Part shown: positions 45,017 through 54,345 of the stretch, piece after piece
Layout: each line of letters starts with the position of its first letter
How positions within the stretch are numbered: the stretch's first letter is position 1
NCBI RefSeq assembly: GCF_000426505.1
Contig: NZ_KE384531.1
Span: forward strand, 309,384 to 373,383
Length of the DNA stretch: 64,000 nt
Reading direction: 5' to 3'
From: Nisaea denitrificans DSM 18348
Lineage (GTDB): Bacteria; Pseudomonadota; Alphaproteobacteria; Thalassobaculales; Thalassobaculaceae
Notes under the pieces: model-generated
Seen by the model: the letters and a program-made list of their open reading frames with translations, nothing else
Told to the model about the DNA's origin: nothing
Databases searched by the model: none
Position numbers and translations under genes: made by a program

Positions 45017-45745
45017 ATGGATTACTCATCTTCGGCTTTGGTACCGCGTTGCCGGCGGGTCTTTTCAAGCTACCTTGAGAGTTTCGGATACACGCTCGAA
45101 AGCGGTACGGACATGGAATTCTGGTGCGATGAAATCCGCCGCCATTCCGAATTCGTGAATCCGCAATTCATGCCGGAAAACCTCGATCAGTCTGCAAGCC
45201 GCTACGTCAGTATCCGCAAGGAGTCGGGTGAACTTGCCTGTACGATTGCTTTCCGTTTCTTCGAGACGGACGACTTTATGGATGATTTCGAGGAAGGCCG
45301 CTTCTTCTACGATAGGCCCTCGGAGCATAACTGGCGTCACCATCATTCCGGCTTGCGCGGAAAGGTCAATCTGAGCGGAAACATCTGTTCGCGCGGTGGG
45401 CTTCACAGCTATGACCGCGGCAACAGCATCAGCTGGTATATCACGACGGTGGCCTATACCTATGCGATCGAGGCCGGCGCCTCCGCGACGGTCGGAAATA
45501 CGCTCCCCAAGATTACGGCGGCCCAACTCGCTCCCCGTCTTTACGGATATCGTCATTCGCTTATGGCGGAGCCGCATGCTTTCCCATTTGCCGAGGGGGA
45601 GGTGCCGCTTGCTCTGGTCTGGATCACGGAGGATGAAATGCGGGAAGAAGTGCGGATGCGCACCCAGTATCTCGAAACCGCACCGGGCTACAGCATGCGA
45701 ACCACTGTCGACAGCTTCAATGGTATTTTGATGGCTGCGGAGTAG
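45017..45745 (+). CDS. Unknown conserved-looking protein
   Basis: 242 residues, not recognised. The sequence is rich in aromatic and acidic residues (FFETDDFMDDFEEGRFFYD) with several His (HNWRHHHSGLRG) and no signal peptide. The segment SGNICSRGGLHSYDRGNSIS suggests a folded enzyme-like core, but no motif identifies it. I chose ATG 45017 (MDYSSS) because the earlier frame from 44903 looks non-coding; both are possible. Codon use matches the native genes. It is a solitary gene. Confidence 0.6.
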   Translation: MDYSSSALVPRCRRVFSSYLESFGYTLESGTDMEFWCDEIRRHSEFVNPQFMPENLDQSASRYVSIRKESGELACTIAFRFFETDDFMDDFEEGRFFYDRPSEHNWRHHHSGLRGKVNLSGNICSRGGLHSYDRGNSISWYITTVAYTYAIEAGASATVGNTLPKITAAQLAPRLYGYRHSLMAEPHAFPFAEGEVPLALVWITEDEMREEVRMRTQYLETAPGYSMRTTVDSFNGILMAAE

Positions 45746-45807
45746 TACCCGGAATTATTTGCGTCCCGCCTTTTCGTCGCTTCCCGCCGAGCGTCGGAAA
45801 GGGGAAC

Positions 45808-46137
45808 CTAGAGGGGAGCCCGTCCTAATCGCCGAACGTTATGACCCAAGGCAACGCGTTCCCGCCCGGCTTCCGGTCGCATAACGTAGTCAGGCGAAAG
45901 CCTGGCCCTGATTGAGTTCAGCCGGTTTTCAAGCAGGGTGCGTCGGCTCTGCTCTTCCTGTGCCAGATAGCCAGCGGAATCTTCCATGATCACCGTCAGG
46001 CGCATGACCATGTTCCGTACCAGATCCTGATCGTCGCCGGTCTTCCCCGGACGCTCGTCTATAAGCGCTTCTGTCGCCTTGATCAGGCGTTCTACAGTAC
46101 CGAAGAAATTCCAGTTCGGTGGAATATTGTCGTCCAT
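45808..46137 (-). CDS. Unknown helical protein
   Basis: 109 residues from ATG 46137 (MDDNIPP). It is predicted to be mainly helical: TVERLIKATEALIDERPG, DLVRNMVMRLTVIMEDSAGYL, SRRTLLENRLNSIRARL. No signal or membrane segment is seen. It ends with a basic tail. It could be a small regulatory or structural protein. It lies 75 bp from the dehydratase on the same strand, but that spacing does not prove co-transcription. Confidence 0.55.
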   Translation of the reverse strand: MDDNIPPNWNFFGTVERLIKATEALIDERPGKTGDDQDLVRNMVMRLTVIMEDSAGYLAQEEQSRRTLLENRLNSIRARLSPDYVMRPEAGRERVALGHNVRRLGRAPL

Positions 46138-46211
46138 CGAGATGTCACCCGTGCCAGTGATTTGAGTACCATAGCGTGTTCGCAAGGGTGTCGCAACAGT
46201 CTATGCCTCAG

Positions 46212-47960
46212 TTATTTTAAGTTCTTCACCACTGGCTGCAACATGCTGAAATCACAGCCTTGGTCAGCTTGGAGGACTTGTTCAGCATAGAGCCGGTCAT
46301 ATCCGCGCAATGTTTGGAGGTCGCGCTCTGTGGTTACCAGATCCGCACGCCGACTGTTTAGTTCATCTTCGTCCACCAGCAGGTCCAGGCGTTTCTCCTT
46401 CACCGACAATGCGATCCTGTCGCCGTTCCTCACCAGGGCGAGCGGACCGCCGATCGCGGCTTCCGGAGTGACGTGCAGAACGATCGTGCCGAAGGCGGTG
46501 CCGGACATCCGCGCGTCGGAAATTCGAACCATGTCCTTCACGCCCTTTGAGGACAGTTTCTTCGGGATCGGCAAATAGCCGGCCTCCGGCATGCCCGAGG
46601 GACTGCGCGGGCCGGCATTCTGCAAAACCAGGATGTCGTCCGCGGTGACATCGAGGTCGGGGTCGTCGATCCGGGCCGCCAGATCTTCCAGCGAGGTGAA
46701 GACAACGGCGCGACCTTCCTTCTCGAGCAGGGCCGGGTCGGCGGCGGAGCGTTTCAGAATGGCACCGCCGGGGGCAAGGCTGCCGAACAGAGCGACCAGT
46801 CCGCCCTTGGGCTCGAGCGGATCGCTGGCCGGGGAAACCACATCCCGGTTCACCGGGCCGCTCTCGGCAGCCAGCCGCTCGCCCAGGGTCTCGCCGGTGA
46901 CCGTCATGCAGTCGAGATTGAGCAGGGGTTTCAACTCCCGCAGAACAGCGCCGAGGCCGCCGGCGGCGAACAGGTCTTCCATGTAATGGCTGCCAACCGG
47001 TTTCAGATTCACCAGCACCGGCGTGGTTTCTGAAAGCTCGTTGAACCAATCCAGCGGGATATCGATGCCCGCCCGCCCGGCGATGGCGGTCAGGTGAATG
47101 ACGGCGTTGGTCGAGCCGCCGAGGGCGAGCAGGACACGCAGCGCGTTCTCGACGGAATCCCGGGTGACGATCTCGGTCGGTTTGATCGGGCAGCTGATCA
47201 TACGGACGGCGGCGGCGCCGGTCGCTTCTGCGGCGCGCAGTCTGTCGGCATGGACGGCCGGGATGGCGGCGGTGCCGGGCAAGGCCATGCCGAGGGCCTC
47301 GGCGATGCAGGCCATGGTCGAGGCCGTGCCCATCACGGCGCAACTACCCGCCGTGGTAGCGAGCCGGCGCTCGATGTCCCTGATCTCGACGTCATCGACG
47401 GTACCTGCTCGGTATTGCGCCCAGAACCGGCGGCAATCGGTGCAGGCGCCGAGCCGTTCCTCATCACCGGCCGCAGTTGTGTAGCGGGAGGTCATCATCG
47501 GCCCGCCAATCAGCTGGATGGCGGGCAGGTCGGCGGAGACAGCGCCCATCAACTGGGCGGGCACAGTCTTGTCGCAGCCGCCCATTAGCACTACCGCATC
47601 CATCGGCTGGGCCCGGATCATCTCCTCGGTATCCATGCTCATCAGGTTGCGGAATTTCAGGCTGGTCGGGTTGAGGTAGACCTCGCCGAGGGAGATGGTT
47701 GGAAAGTCTATCGGCAAAGCGCCTGCCATGAGCACGCCGCGTTTTACGGCTTCCAGAAGCTCCGGGAAATGCCGGTGACAATTGTTGAAGCCGGAGCCGG
47801 TATAGGCGATGCCGACAATCGGTTTTTCCAGCGTCTCCGGCAGATAGCCCATGGAGGCGGCGAAGGAACGCCGCAGGTAGAGCGAGAAATCGAAATCACC
47901 GTAATTGGTCAGGCCGCGTGCGAAGCCGTGCGCCTCGGTGGAATTCTTTTTGTCAGCCAT
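46212..47960 (-). CDS. IlvD/Edd family dehydratase (sugar-acid or dihydroxy-acid dehydratase)
   Basis: 582 residues. MGGCDKTVPAQLMG carries the first Fe-S ligand Cys. ACTDCRRFW and TAGSCAVMGTASTMACI carry the second region, followed by VLLALGGSTNAVIHLTAIAGRAGI. This is the iron-sulfur dehydratase superfamily. The RFW-containing version and the lack of other isoleucine genes favour a sugar-acid dehydratase (arabonate/xylonate type) over true IlvD, but that is not certain. The gene is single, with no sugar transporter beside it. Confidence 0.85.
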   Translation of the reverse strand: MADKKNSTEAHGFARGLTNYGDFDFSLYLRRSFAASMGYLPETLEKPIVGIAYTGSGFNNCHRHFPELLEAVKRGVLMAGALPIDFPTISLGEVYLNPTSLKFRNLMSMDTEEMIRAQPMDAVVLMGGCDKTVPAQLMGAVSADLPAIQLIGGPMMTSRYTTAAGDEERLGACTDCRRFWAQYRAGTVDDVEIRDIERRLATTAGSCAVMGTASTMACIAEALGMALPGTAAIPAVHADRLRAAEATGAAAVRMISCPIKPTEIVTRDSVENALRVLLALGGSTNAVIHLTAIAGRAGIDIPLDWFNELSETTPVLVNLKPVGSHYMEDLFAAGGLGAVLRELKPLLNLDCMTVTGETLGERLAAESGPVNRDVVSPASDPLEPKGGLVALFGSLAPGGAILKRSAADPALLEKEGRAVVFTSLEDLAARIDDPDLDVTADDILVLQNAGPRSPSGMPEAGYLPIPKKLSSKGVKDMVRISDARMSGTAFGTIVLHVTPEAAIGGPLALVRNGDRIALSVKEKRLDLLVDEDELNSRRADLVTTERDLQTLRGYDRLYAEQVLQADQGCDFSMLQPVVKNLK

Positions 47961-48128
47961 CTTTCTCGCTCCCTAATTTGGCCGAGAGTGTGGACGCCAA
48001 TTGGCCGCCGCGTCCAGATATGATGGGGCGTGAAATCCGCAGTGTGAAAAAGGCCTCTGAGAGGTTGGTGGAGCGGTTTGGCGGCAGGTCAGGTCTCCAG
48101 GACCATTAGCTCCCGATAAGCCCGATCT

Positions 48129-48548
48129 CTACATTTCTTCCCAGAGTTTTTCTTCCAGGTCGATCTCATCTTCTTCCTCGCGGATGAAGTCGCGCCGGGA
48201 CAGCACGCCGACAAGCTTGTTTTTATGAACGACGGGAAGATGACGGAAGCCACCTGCCTGCATGATCCGAAGTGCCTCGATTGCCGGGCGGTCGGGGGCG
48301 ATCGTCTCGGGGCTGGCACTCATCACGTCGGAAAGAACCGTTGCCTGCGGGCCTTTCCCGACAGCGATGACCCGCTCAATGAGGTCGGTGCCGGTAAAGA
48401 CGCCAACCAGCTGGTCCTCGTCGACCACCAGAACGGAGCGAACATGACGCTCTGCCATGCACACCGCAGCCTGCTCGACCGTGGCGGTTTTCGGCAGGGT
48501 CAGGAGGTTCTGATTGGAAACAACATCAGGGACCACGCGTCGTATCAT
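48129..48548 (-). CDS. Two-CBS-domain protein
   Basis: 139 residues from ATG 48548 (MIRRVV), with TTGGGAG upstream. Two CBS domains are visible: TVEQAAVCMAERHVRSVLVVDEDQLVGVFTGTDLIERV, then IEALRIMQAGGFRHLPVVHKNKLVGVLSRRDFI. The tail is acidic (EEEDEIDLEEKLWEEM). Such proteins sense adenine nucleotides or other ligands. There is no partner domain here. A TTG at 48563 is an unlikely alternative start. Confidence 0.88.
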   Translation of the reverse strand: MIRRVVPDVVSNQNLLTLPKTATVEQAAVCMAERHVRSVLVVDEDQLVGVFTGTDLIERVIAVGKGPQATVLSDVMSASPETIAPDRPAIEALRIMQAGGFRHLPVVHKNKLVGVLSRRDFIREEEDEIDLEEKLWEEM

Positions 48549-48809
48549 AGCGATTTCTCCCAAGGCCTACTTTTTCTTTATGTTTTCACTTTACGCCGAA
48601 AACGCAAGCAGGGCGTGAGCATTTCTCTCCGAATAGGAGCGTGCATCAGTCGCCCGGGGTGCGACAAAGCGTCCGTTTCTAGTGAAATGCAGCAGAAAAG
48701 TTTGTTATATTCAAAAATATGAATATGTATCATGCAGCCGATGAATGCCATGTCCTGTATGGTGTGTGCACAACGGTTTGTTGCAGTAGCAGATGAAGGA
48801 AGTCGTGCC

Positions 48810-49376
48810 ATGAGAGCTCCCCTGTCCTGGAAAGCCGGCGGACTTTTGCTAGGGATCGTGTTCTTTGCGGCGGTCCTTCTGGTGAAGCCGATCGGTGTCT
48901 CGACCCAGTTTGTGATCCTTGATGGCATCCTCTGGGATGCGTTCGACAGTTCAATCGTGACCGAGTCTGCTGAAACCAAAAGCGGTTACACCAGCAGCAA
49001 TCCCTATCTCGCCAAGAGCGGGGGGAGTTATGCAAAATCAGTCGAAAACCCGCTGAATTACAGCTTCGTCTTTGTCCTGGCCCTGATGGCCGGTGCCGCC
49101 CTCTCTGCGCGGCTGCGCGGCGGTGTGGAAAAAGCCGAACGGTCGATGCCCGAAGTCTGGCGCGTGAATTTCGGCGATGAGCCATGGAAGCGCTATCTCG
49201 CGACCTTCCTGGCCGGATTTATCGTGCTGTATGGAGCCCGCTTGGCCGGTGGCTGTACTTCCGGCCACATGATGAGCGGGATGATGCAGACCGCCGTCTC
49301 CGGTTTCATTTTCGCGGCAGGGGTCTTCGCGGCCGGTATCCCGACGGCCCTCATTCTGTTCCGGAAGGAGAAATAA
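48810..49376 (+). CDS. YeeE/YedE family sulfur transporter subunit 1
   Basis: 188 residues from ATG 48810 (MRAPLSW), which has AAGGAAG upstream. Several hydrophobic helices are present. The Cys-containing signature is ARLAGGCTSGHMMSG, matching the YeeE/YedE (DUF395) half-transporter. It is a half-size protein that pairs with the next gene, one nucleotide downstream. It probably moves thiosulfate or a sulfane-sulfur compound across the inner membrane. Confidence 0.88.
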   Translation: MRAPLSWKAGGLLLGIVFFAAVLLVKPIGVSTQFVILDGILWDAFDSSIVTESAETKSGYTSSNPYLAKSGGSYAKSVENPLNYSFVFVLALMAGAALSARLRGGVEKAERSMPEVWRVNFGDEPWKRYLATFLAGFIVLYGARLAGGCTSGHMMSGMMQTAVSGFIFAAGVFAAGIPTALILFRKEK

Positions 49377-49377
49377 G

Positions 49378-49968
49378 ATGAGCAGCATTATTCTTGCCAT
49401 CGTCATCGGCGGTGCTTTCGGCTTCACGCTTGACCGGATCGGCGCGACCAACCCGAACTTCATCATCCGGATGCTGAACCTCACCAACCTGCACCTGATG
49501 CGGGCCATCCTTATGGGCATTGGCGTTGCCGCGGTGCTGGCCTTCGGCGGTCTGCTGACAGGCCTGGTCGATCCTGGGCATCTTTCGGTGAAGGCCGCTT
49601 ATCTCGGTGTCTTTGTCGGCGGTCTACTGCTCGGGCTTGGCTTCGCTGTTGCGGGCTATTGCCCAGGCACAGGTCTCGCGGCGGCGGCCTCAGGCCGGTA
49701 TGACGCCATTGTCTTCGCTCTTGGCGGCCTGCTCGGCGCTTTCGCCTATATGGTCACCTATGCCGATGTCGAGGCCACGGGCCTTCTGGCAGATATCGCC
49801 GGCGGCAAGACAACGCTCGGCACCATCGCAGGCACGAACTACCCGGCTCTGTTCGATGTTTCGGGTGAGCTGGTCGGCCTGGTCATGGGGTTGGCTTTTA
49901 TCGCCGTTGCCTGGCTGCTGCCGGAACGGATCCTGGGATCCAAGGGGCACGAGGCTCCGGCTGAATAG
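49378..49968 (+). CDS. YeeE/YedE family sulfur transporter subunit 2
   Basis: 196 residues with six or so hydrophobic helices. The second-half signature is FAVAGYCPGTGLAAAASGRYD, with the conserved Cys. It starts 1 nt after subunit 1 ends and is followed by a strong terminator. The pair forms a full-size transporter. The MBL gene downstream resembles SoxH-type proteins linked to sulfur oxidation, which supports a sulfur role. Confidence 0.88.
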   Translation: MSSIILAIVIGGAFGFTLDRIGATNPNFIIRMLNLTNLHLMRAILMGIGVAAVLAFGGLLTGLVDPGHLSVKAAYLGVFVGGLLLGLGFAVAGYCPGTGLAAAASGRYDAIVFALGGLLGAFAYMVTYADVEATGLLADIAGGKTTLGTIAGTNYPALFDVSGELVGLVMGLAFIAVAWLLPERILGSKGHEAPAE

Positions 49969-49985
49969 GCCTGCTTCTTTTCTAC

Positions 49986-50015
49986 CCCCGGCACGGCATC
50001 GTGCCGGGGTTTTTT
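49986..50015 (+). terminator. Terminator after the sulfur transporter genes
   Basis: A perfect 10-bp stem (CCCCGGCACG / CGTGCCGGGG) with a GCAT loop is followed by six T. Confidence 0.92.
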
Positions 50016-50089
50016 GTCCGGAAGTCCGGGCAATTAATCAAGGAGCTGAACGCTCCAGCGACAATGCGTGACGGGAGGAATGTCATCAG

Positions 50090-51058
50090 ATGATCAGGGT
50101 CAAGATAGGCGCCGCTCTGGCGGCATGTGTGCTGTTCTGGAGCGTCGCCGGGGATGCCCGGGCCAGCCAGGACATTCCCGACCAGTATCCGGCATCGGTA
50201 CTGTATTCGAAGCCGGTCGAGTTCATCCCGGGTGTCTTCTCGGCGATCGGGGCCACCGCGCCGCCGAGCTATGAGAATAGCGGCCACAACAACAATCTCA
50301 GCTTCATCGTGACCGGCGACGGTGTTGTCGTCGTCAATGGCGGCGCGTCCTGGCAACTGGCGGCTGCGCTGCATGAAGAAATCAAGGCGGTTACCGATCA
50401 GCCGGTCCGCCTCATCGTCAATGAAAACGGCCAGGGCCATGCCATGCTGGGGAACAGCTATTGGCATTCGCTGGGAGTGAATATCGTGGCGAGCGAAGAG
50501 GCGGCTGAGGAATTCGAGGCGACTGGCTACGACAGTCTCGAGGCGGCTCGTCGCCTCCAGAAGGAGAAGGCTGAGAAGACAACGGTTGTCATGCCCGACG
50601 AGACCTTCGCCGAGCGTTATGTCGTCGAGTTCGGCGACTTCCCGATCGAGGTTCTCAATCTGGGGCCGGCGCATGCACCGGGGGACGTATCCGTCTGGCT
50701 GCCCCGGCAAAGCCTGGTGATTGCCGGCGATATGGCCTTTCATGAGCGCATGTTGCCGATCTTCGAGGAGACCGATACAGCGGCTTGGCTGGAAAGCTGG
50801 GACGCGGGCTTCGAGCCGTTGAAGGCGACCTATGTCATTCCGGGGCACGGCCACCCGACCAACATGGATCAGGTGCGGCGCTACACGAAGGATTACCTGG
50901 TATATCTCCGGGCGCGGATCAGGGAGCATCTCGACAAGGGCGGCACCCTCGCGGATGCCTACTATGTCGACCAGTCTCCCTATAGGCATCTGGACACGTT
51001 CGAGGAACTGGCCACCAAGAATGCCGGGCGGGTCTTCGCGCAGATGGAATTCGAATAG
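50090..51058 (+). CDS. SoxH-like MBL-fold periplasmic protein with degenerate metal site
   Basis: 322 residues with a Sec signal (AALAACVLFWSVAGDARA). It aligns with the SoxH / quinoprotein-relay MBL group. The canonical HxHxDH stretch is replaced by NENGQGHAMLGN, losing all its ligands. GPAHAPGD, VIAGDMAFHER and VIPGHGHPT keep the others. It is therefore either a one-metal or a non-catalytic MBL protein. The ATG at 50090 follows GGGAGGAATGTC. It lies after a terminator, so it is a separate transcript from the YeeE/YedE pair. Confidence 0.8.
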   Translation: MIRVKIGAALAACVLFWSVAGDARASQDIPDQYPASVLYSKPVEFIPGVFSAIGATAPPSYENSGHNNNLSFIVTGDGVVVVNGGASWQLAAALHEEIKAVTDQPVRLIVNENGQGHAMLGNSYWHSLGVNIVASEEAAEEFEATGYDSLEAARRLQKEKAEKTTVVMPDETFAERYVVEFGDFPIEVLNLGPAHAPGDVSVWLPRQSLVIAGDMAFHERMLPIFEETDTAAWLESWDAGFEPLKATYVIPGHGHPTNMDQVRRYTKDYLVYLRARIREHLDKGGTLADAYYVDQSPYRHLDTFEELATKNAGRVFAQMEFE

Positions 51059-51136
51059 ATCATTTTCCTCCGCACCGCTTCGCAGAGAGCCCGTCTTCGC
51101 CTATAGGAGAAGGGCAATCCTGTTCTGGAGTGGCTC

Positions 51137-52249
51137 ATGTCCAAACATCTCATTGTCGGCGGCGGCGTCTATGGCGCGGCCGTCGCCTGGCATCTGGCTA
51201 AAAGCGGCGAGGCGGTCGAGCTGATCGAGGCCGGAAAGCTCGCCACTGGCGCGTCCGGCGGGCCCGGCAGGCGCGGCGTGCGGGCAAACGGGCGCGATGT
51301 CAGGGAAATCCCGCTGATGGTCCGGGCCCGGGCGCTCTGGCCGACTTTGCATGAAACTCTCGGCACCGAGCCGCTTTTCGAGACGACCGGCCAGTTGCAG
51401 CTTATCGAGCGGGAGATCGACATCGCCCCGGCGCAGGCCCGGGCGGCCCTGCAGACCCGGCTCGGCATTCCGTCCCGCGTCCTGTCTTCGGATGAAGTCC
51501 GGGAGCTTGAGCCGGATGTGTCCCCGGCGATCCGCGGAGGCCTGTTCTGTCCGGATGACGGTGTTGCCTTTCACGAGAAAACCACGTTGGCCTATGCCGC
51601 CCTTGCGAGGGAAGCGGGTGCGGTGCTGCGCGAAGGCGTCGAGGCGGAGCAGCTGCTGGAGCGGAACGGAAAAGCACTCGGTATTCTCACCACGGAAGGC
51701 GAGGAAATCCTGGTGGACGGCAAGGTGCTGTTGTTCTGCAATGCCGGTGTGAAGGGGTTTGTTTCCCCTTGGATCGACCTGCCGGTCTGGAGCCGGACCT
51801 TCCTCGTTGCCGTCTCCAAACCGCTGGAAAACAATCCGGTGCGCCACCTCGTCGGCCATGCCAGCCGCACCCTGTCGCTGAAGCGGGAGCCGGACGGACG
51901 GCTGATGATCTCCGGCGGCCGCCTTGGTGTGTGGGACCCTGCCACGCGCACGGGAACGCCGATCCAGAAAGAAGTCGATCTGAATGTCGCCGACGCAATC
52001 GCGACATACCCGTCACTTGAAGGCATGCAGATCGAGACTGCCGATACCAACCATCTCGAGGCCGAAAGCATCGACCATATCCCGATCATCGACAGCCTGC
52101 CCGGCAACGCAAACGTGCTCTACGCCGTCGGCTGGACTGGCCATGGCTGGGCCATCGCCCCCGCGGTGGCGGAGATGATGGCGGATTGGGTGCTGAAGGG
52201 GCAGAAGACGAAGCTGCTGGAGCCGTTCGCGTTCGCGCGGTTCGGGTGA
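51137..52249 (+). CDS. FAD-dependent amino-acid/amine oxidoreductase (DAO family)
   Basis: 370 residues. The Rossmann motif is LIVGGGVYGAAVAWHLAKSG at the start, with EAGKLATGASGG for the adenine and flavin contacts. GWTGHGWAIAPAVAEMMADWVL closes the FAD site. This is the glycine/sarcosine/D-amino-acid oxidase family; the substrate is unknown. No aminomethyltransferase partner is present. It stands alone, 78 bp after the MBL gene. Confidence 0.88.
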   Translation: MSKHLIVGGGVYGAAVAWHLAKSGEAVELIEAGKLATGASGGPGRRGVRANGRDVREIPLMVRARALWPTLHETLGTEPLFETTGQLQLIEREIDIAPAQARAALQTRLGIPSRVLSSDEVRELEPDVSPAIRGGLFCPDDGVAFHEKTTLAYAALAREAGAVLREGVEAEQLLERNGKALGILTTEGEEILVDGKVLLFCNAGVKGFVSPWIDLPVWSRTFLVAVSKPLENNPVRHLVGHASRTLSLKREPDGRLMISGGRLGVWDPATRTGTPIQKEVDLNVADAIATYPSLEGMQIETADTNHLEAESIDHIPIIDSLPGNANVLYAVGWTGHGWAIAPAVAEMMADWVLKGQKTKLLEPFAFARFG

Positions 52250-52394
52250 GGGTTGGATGGTCGCTCCGGTCCCGACGGATAGTCGGCAAAAAGACTCCTG
52301 CGTTTTCGTTCCTGGGTTTACGATCTGGCAATCACTCATTCATTAAGCTCAGTTTGGAAGCTTTTTTGCTTTGGGGAAATCTGAGAGTGGACCG

Positions 52395-54323
52395 ATGACA
52401 AGAGCCCGTGCCCTGGTCGACCGCCGACCGCTGCGGGCGGTTCCAGCTCGTGAATTCGGCAAAGGGAGCCTTCTTTCGCTTCGCCTCGTCGCGTTGTCAG
52501 CGATTCTGGCTTTCTTCGCTATCGCCGTGAGCTCCGTTCCGTCCCGCGGCGAGGATGGCGCAATAACACCGTCCATCCTCATCCTGCATTCCTGGTTTCC
52601 GGAGCAGCCCTGGCAGGCGGCAGTTGAGAAAGGGATCCGGGACGGGCTTCACGAAGCGGGTCTGAAGGCGCAGGTCTACGTGGAATATCTTGACGCGGGA
52701 CGCTTCCCGGAGAAGCAGATCGAGGACGCGCATCGGAGGCTTTTTGACGCAAAATTCTCCAGTGTGCCCCTGGATCTGGTCATTTCGGAAAGCCTTCCCG
52801 CCGGACGGTTTCTCGCCCTTAATCCGGACCTGTTCCCGGGGGCAGCGCGCCTCTACCTCCGGGCCGGCTCTATGGCTCCCGCCGATGCTTCCCGGGTTGA
52901 TTACAATGCGAACGTGGAACAGGCGTTCGCCGAGATGCTCCGGGTCGCCGATCCGCGCCACATCTTCATCGTGGCGGACACGACGGGGCCCATCGGTAAG
53001 ACCCGTGTTGGCGGGGCTGAGGCCGCGGTCGCGCGACTGAAGCCGGACGCCGATGTCGAATATCTGGTGGACCTGCCTATGGCCGAGATCCAGGAACGGG
53101 TCGCTGATCTGCCTCCGGATAGCGCGATCTTTTTTTTGCCGGTCTTCGTGGACGGTGCGGGGGAACGTTTTATCCCCTATGAGGCTGTGCGCCGTATCGC
53201 AGCCAGTGCCAATGCCCCGGTCTTTTCCGCATGGGACACATTGATGGGCAGCGGTATCGTGGGCGGACGCCTGCTATCCGGCGAAGCGGTCGGGCGGATC
53301 GCAGCGGAGCATATCAGCGCCATCATGCATGGCGCGGCGCCGGTATTGTCCGGCCGGACCAACATGCGGTCCATCTACGACAACCGGCAACTGAAGAAGT
53401 GGGATATCGCCACCGGCCGGCTTCCCCCCAATGCCGAAATCCGTTTCGCGGAGCAGTCCGTTTGGGAGCAATACCGCTGGGTCATCATGGCCACGATAGC
53501 GTTGATCGTTCTGCTGTCCGGTTTCTCCGTCGCCATGTTCATCCTCAACAGGCGCCTCAAACATGTCACTTTCCTTCTGGAAGAGGAACGCGCGGAGCTG
53601 GAGCGGCGGGTCAGTGAGCGCACCAACCAGCTCAAGGAGTCGAACGAGGAACTCCAGCAGTTTGCCCACGCGATTTCCCACGACCTCAACAACCCGCTCG
53701 GCGCGGCTAAGGGATTCGTCTCTCTCCTGTTGCACTCTGCCAGGGACAAGCTGGGGGAGGATGAAATCAATTTACTGACACGGGCTGGTGCCGGGATCGA
53801 CAAGGCGATCGCCATGGTCGCGGGACTTCTCGAGTATTCGCTGGCAACAGGTGGTGAGAAGATACACAAACCGGTATCGACCGCGTCCGTTCTGACCGAT
53901 GTCCAGGCGAACCTGGCGCAACTCGTCAAGGATACCGGCACCCGAATTGACATTGAAAAGCTGCCGCCGGTCGTTGGCAACGAGACCCAGCTCCTGCGGC
54001 TTTTCCAGAACCTGATCGAGAACGCGATCAAATATCGCCGTCAGGACGTGGCGCCGCTGATTCGTGTCGCTTGTAGGCGGAACGACGGGTACTACGTCTT
54101 CACTGTCGAGGATAATGGCCTCGGTATGTCCGAGACGGAGCAAAAAAGAATCTTCATCCTCTTCACCCGGCTACAGAGCGGCAGTAGCCAGCCCGGATCA
54201 GGAATCGGCCTGGCACAATGCAAGAAGATTGTCGAAAAGCATGGCGGGTCGATCAAGGTGAGCAGTGTTCCCGGTGAGGGAAGTACTTTTTCCATCTCGT
54301 TGCTCGCGGTGGCTGCAAGCTGA
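52395..54323 (+). CDS. Sensor histidine kinase with periplasmic binding-protein-like sensor
   Basis: 642 residues. An N-terminal membrane segment (LVALSAILAFFAIAVSS) is followed by a ~300-residue periplasmic ABC-binding-like domain (ILILHSWFPEQPWQAAVEKG). A second membrane segment (VIMATIALIVLLSGFSVAMF) leads into a short coiled coil. The kinase has the H-box FAHAISHDLNNPLGAAKGF (His429), N-box NLIENAIKYRR, DNGLGMSE and GSGIGLAQCKKIVEKHGG. No response regulator is adjacent, so it is an orphan kinase. I chose ATG 52395; the TTG at 52371 is the alternative. It is convergent with the solo DUF4347 gene. Confidence 0.9.
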   Translation: MTRARALVDRRPLRAVPAREFGKGSLLSLRLVALSAILAFFAIAVSSVPSRGEDGAITPSILILHSWFPEQPWQAAVEKGIRDGLHEAGLKAQVYVEYLDAGRFPEKQIEDAHRRLFDAKFSSVPLDLVISESLPAGRFLALNPDLFPGAARLYLRAGSMAPADASRVDYNANVEQAFAEMLRVADPRHIFIVADTTGPIGKTRVGGAEAAVARLKPDADVEYLVDLPMAEIQERVADLPPDSAIFFLPVFVDGAGERFIPYEAVRRIAASANAPVFSAWDTLMGSGIVGGRLLSGEAVGRIAAEHISAIMHGAAPVLSGRTNMRSIYDNRQLKKWDIATGRLPPNAEIRFAEQSVWEQYRWVIMATIALIVLLSGFSVAMFILNRRLKHVTFLLEEERAELERRVSERTNQLKESNEELQQFAHAISHDLNNPLGAAKGFVSLLLHSARDKLGEDEINLLTRAGAGIDKAIAMVAGLLEYSLATGGEKIHKPVSTASVLTDVQANLAQLVKDTGTRIDIEKLPPVVGNETQLLRLFQNLIENAIKYRRQDVAPLIRVACRRNDGYYVFTVEDNGLGMSETEQKRIFILFTRLQSGSSQPGSGIGLAQCKKIVEKHGGSIKVSSVPGEGSTFSISLLAVAAS

Positions 54324-54345
54324 TCCGATAAAACAGCGGCGCTCG

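Noticed and set aside
48578-48720. Possible short gene upstream of the YeeE/YedE pair
   Set aside because: The frames are short, without ribosome sites, and their residues look random.
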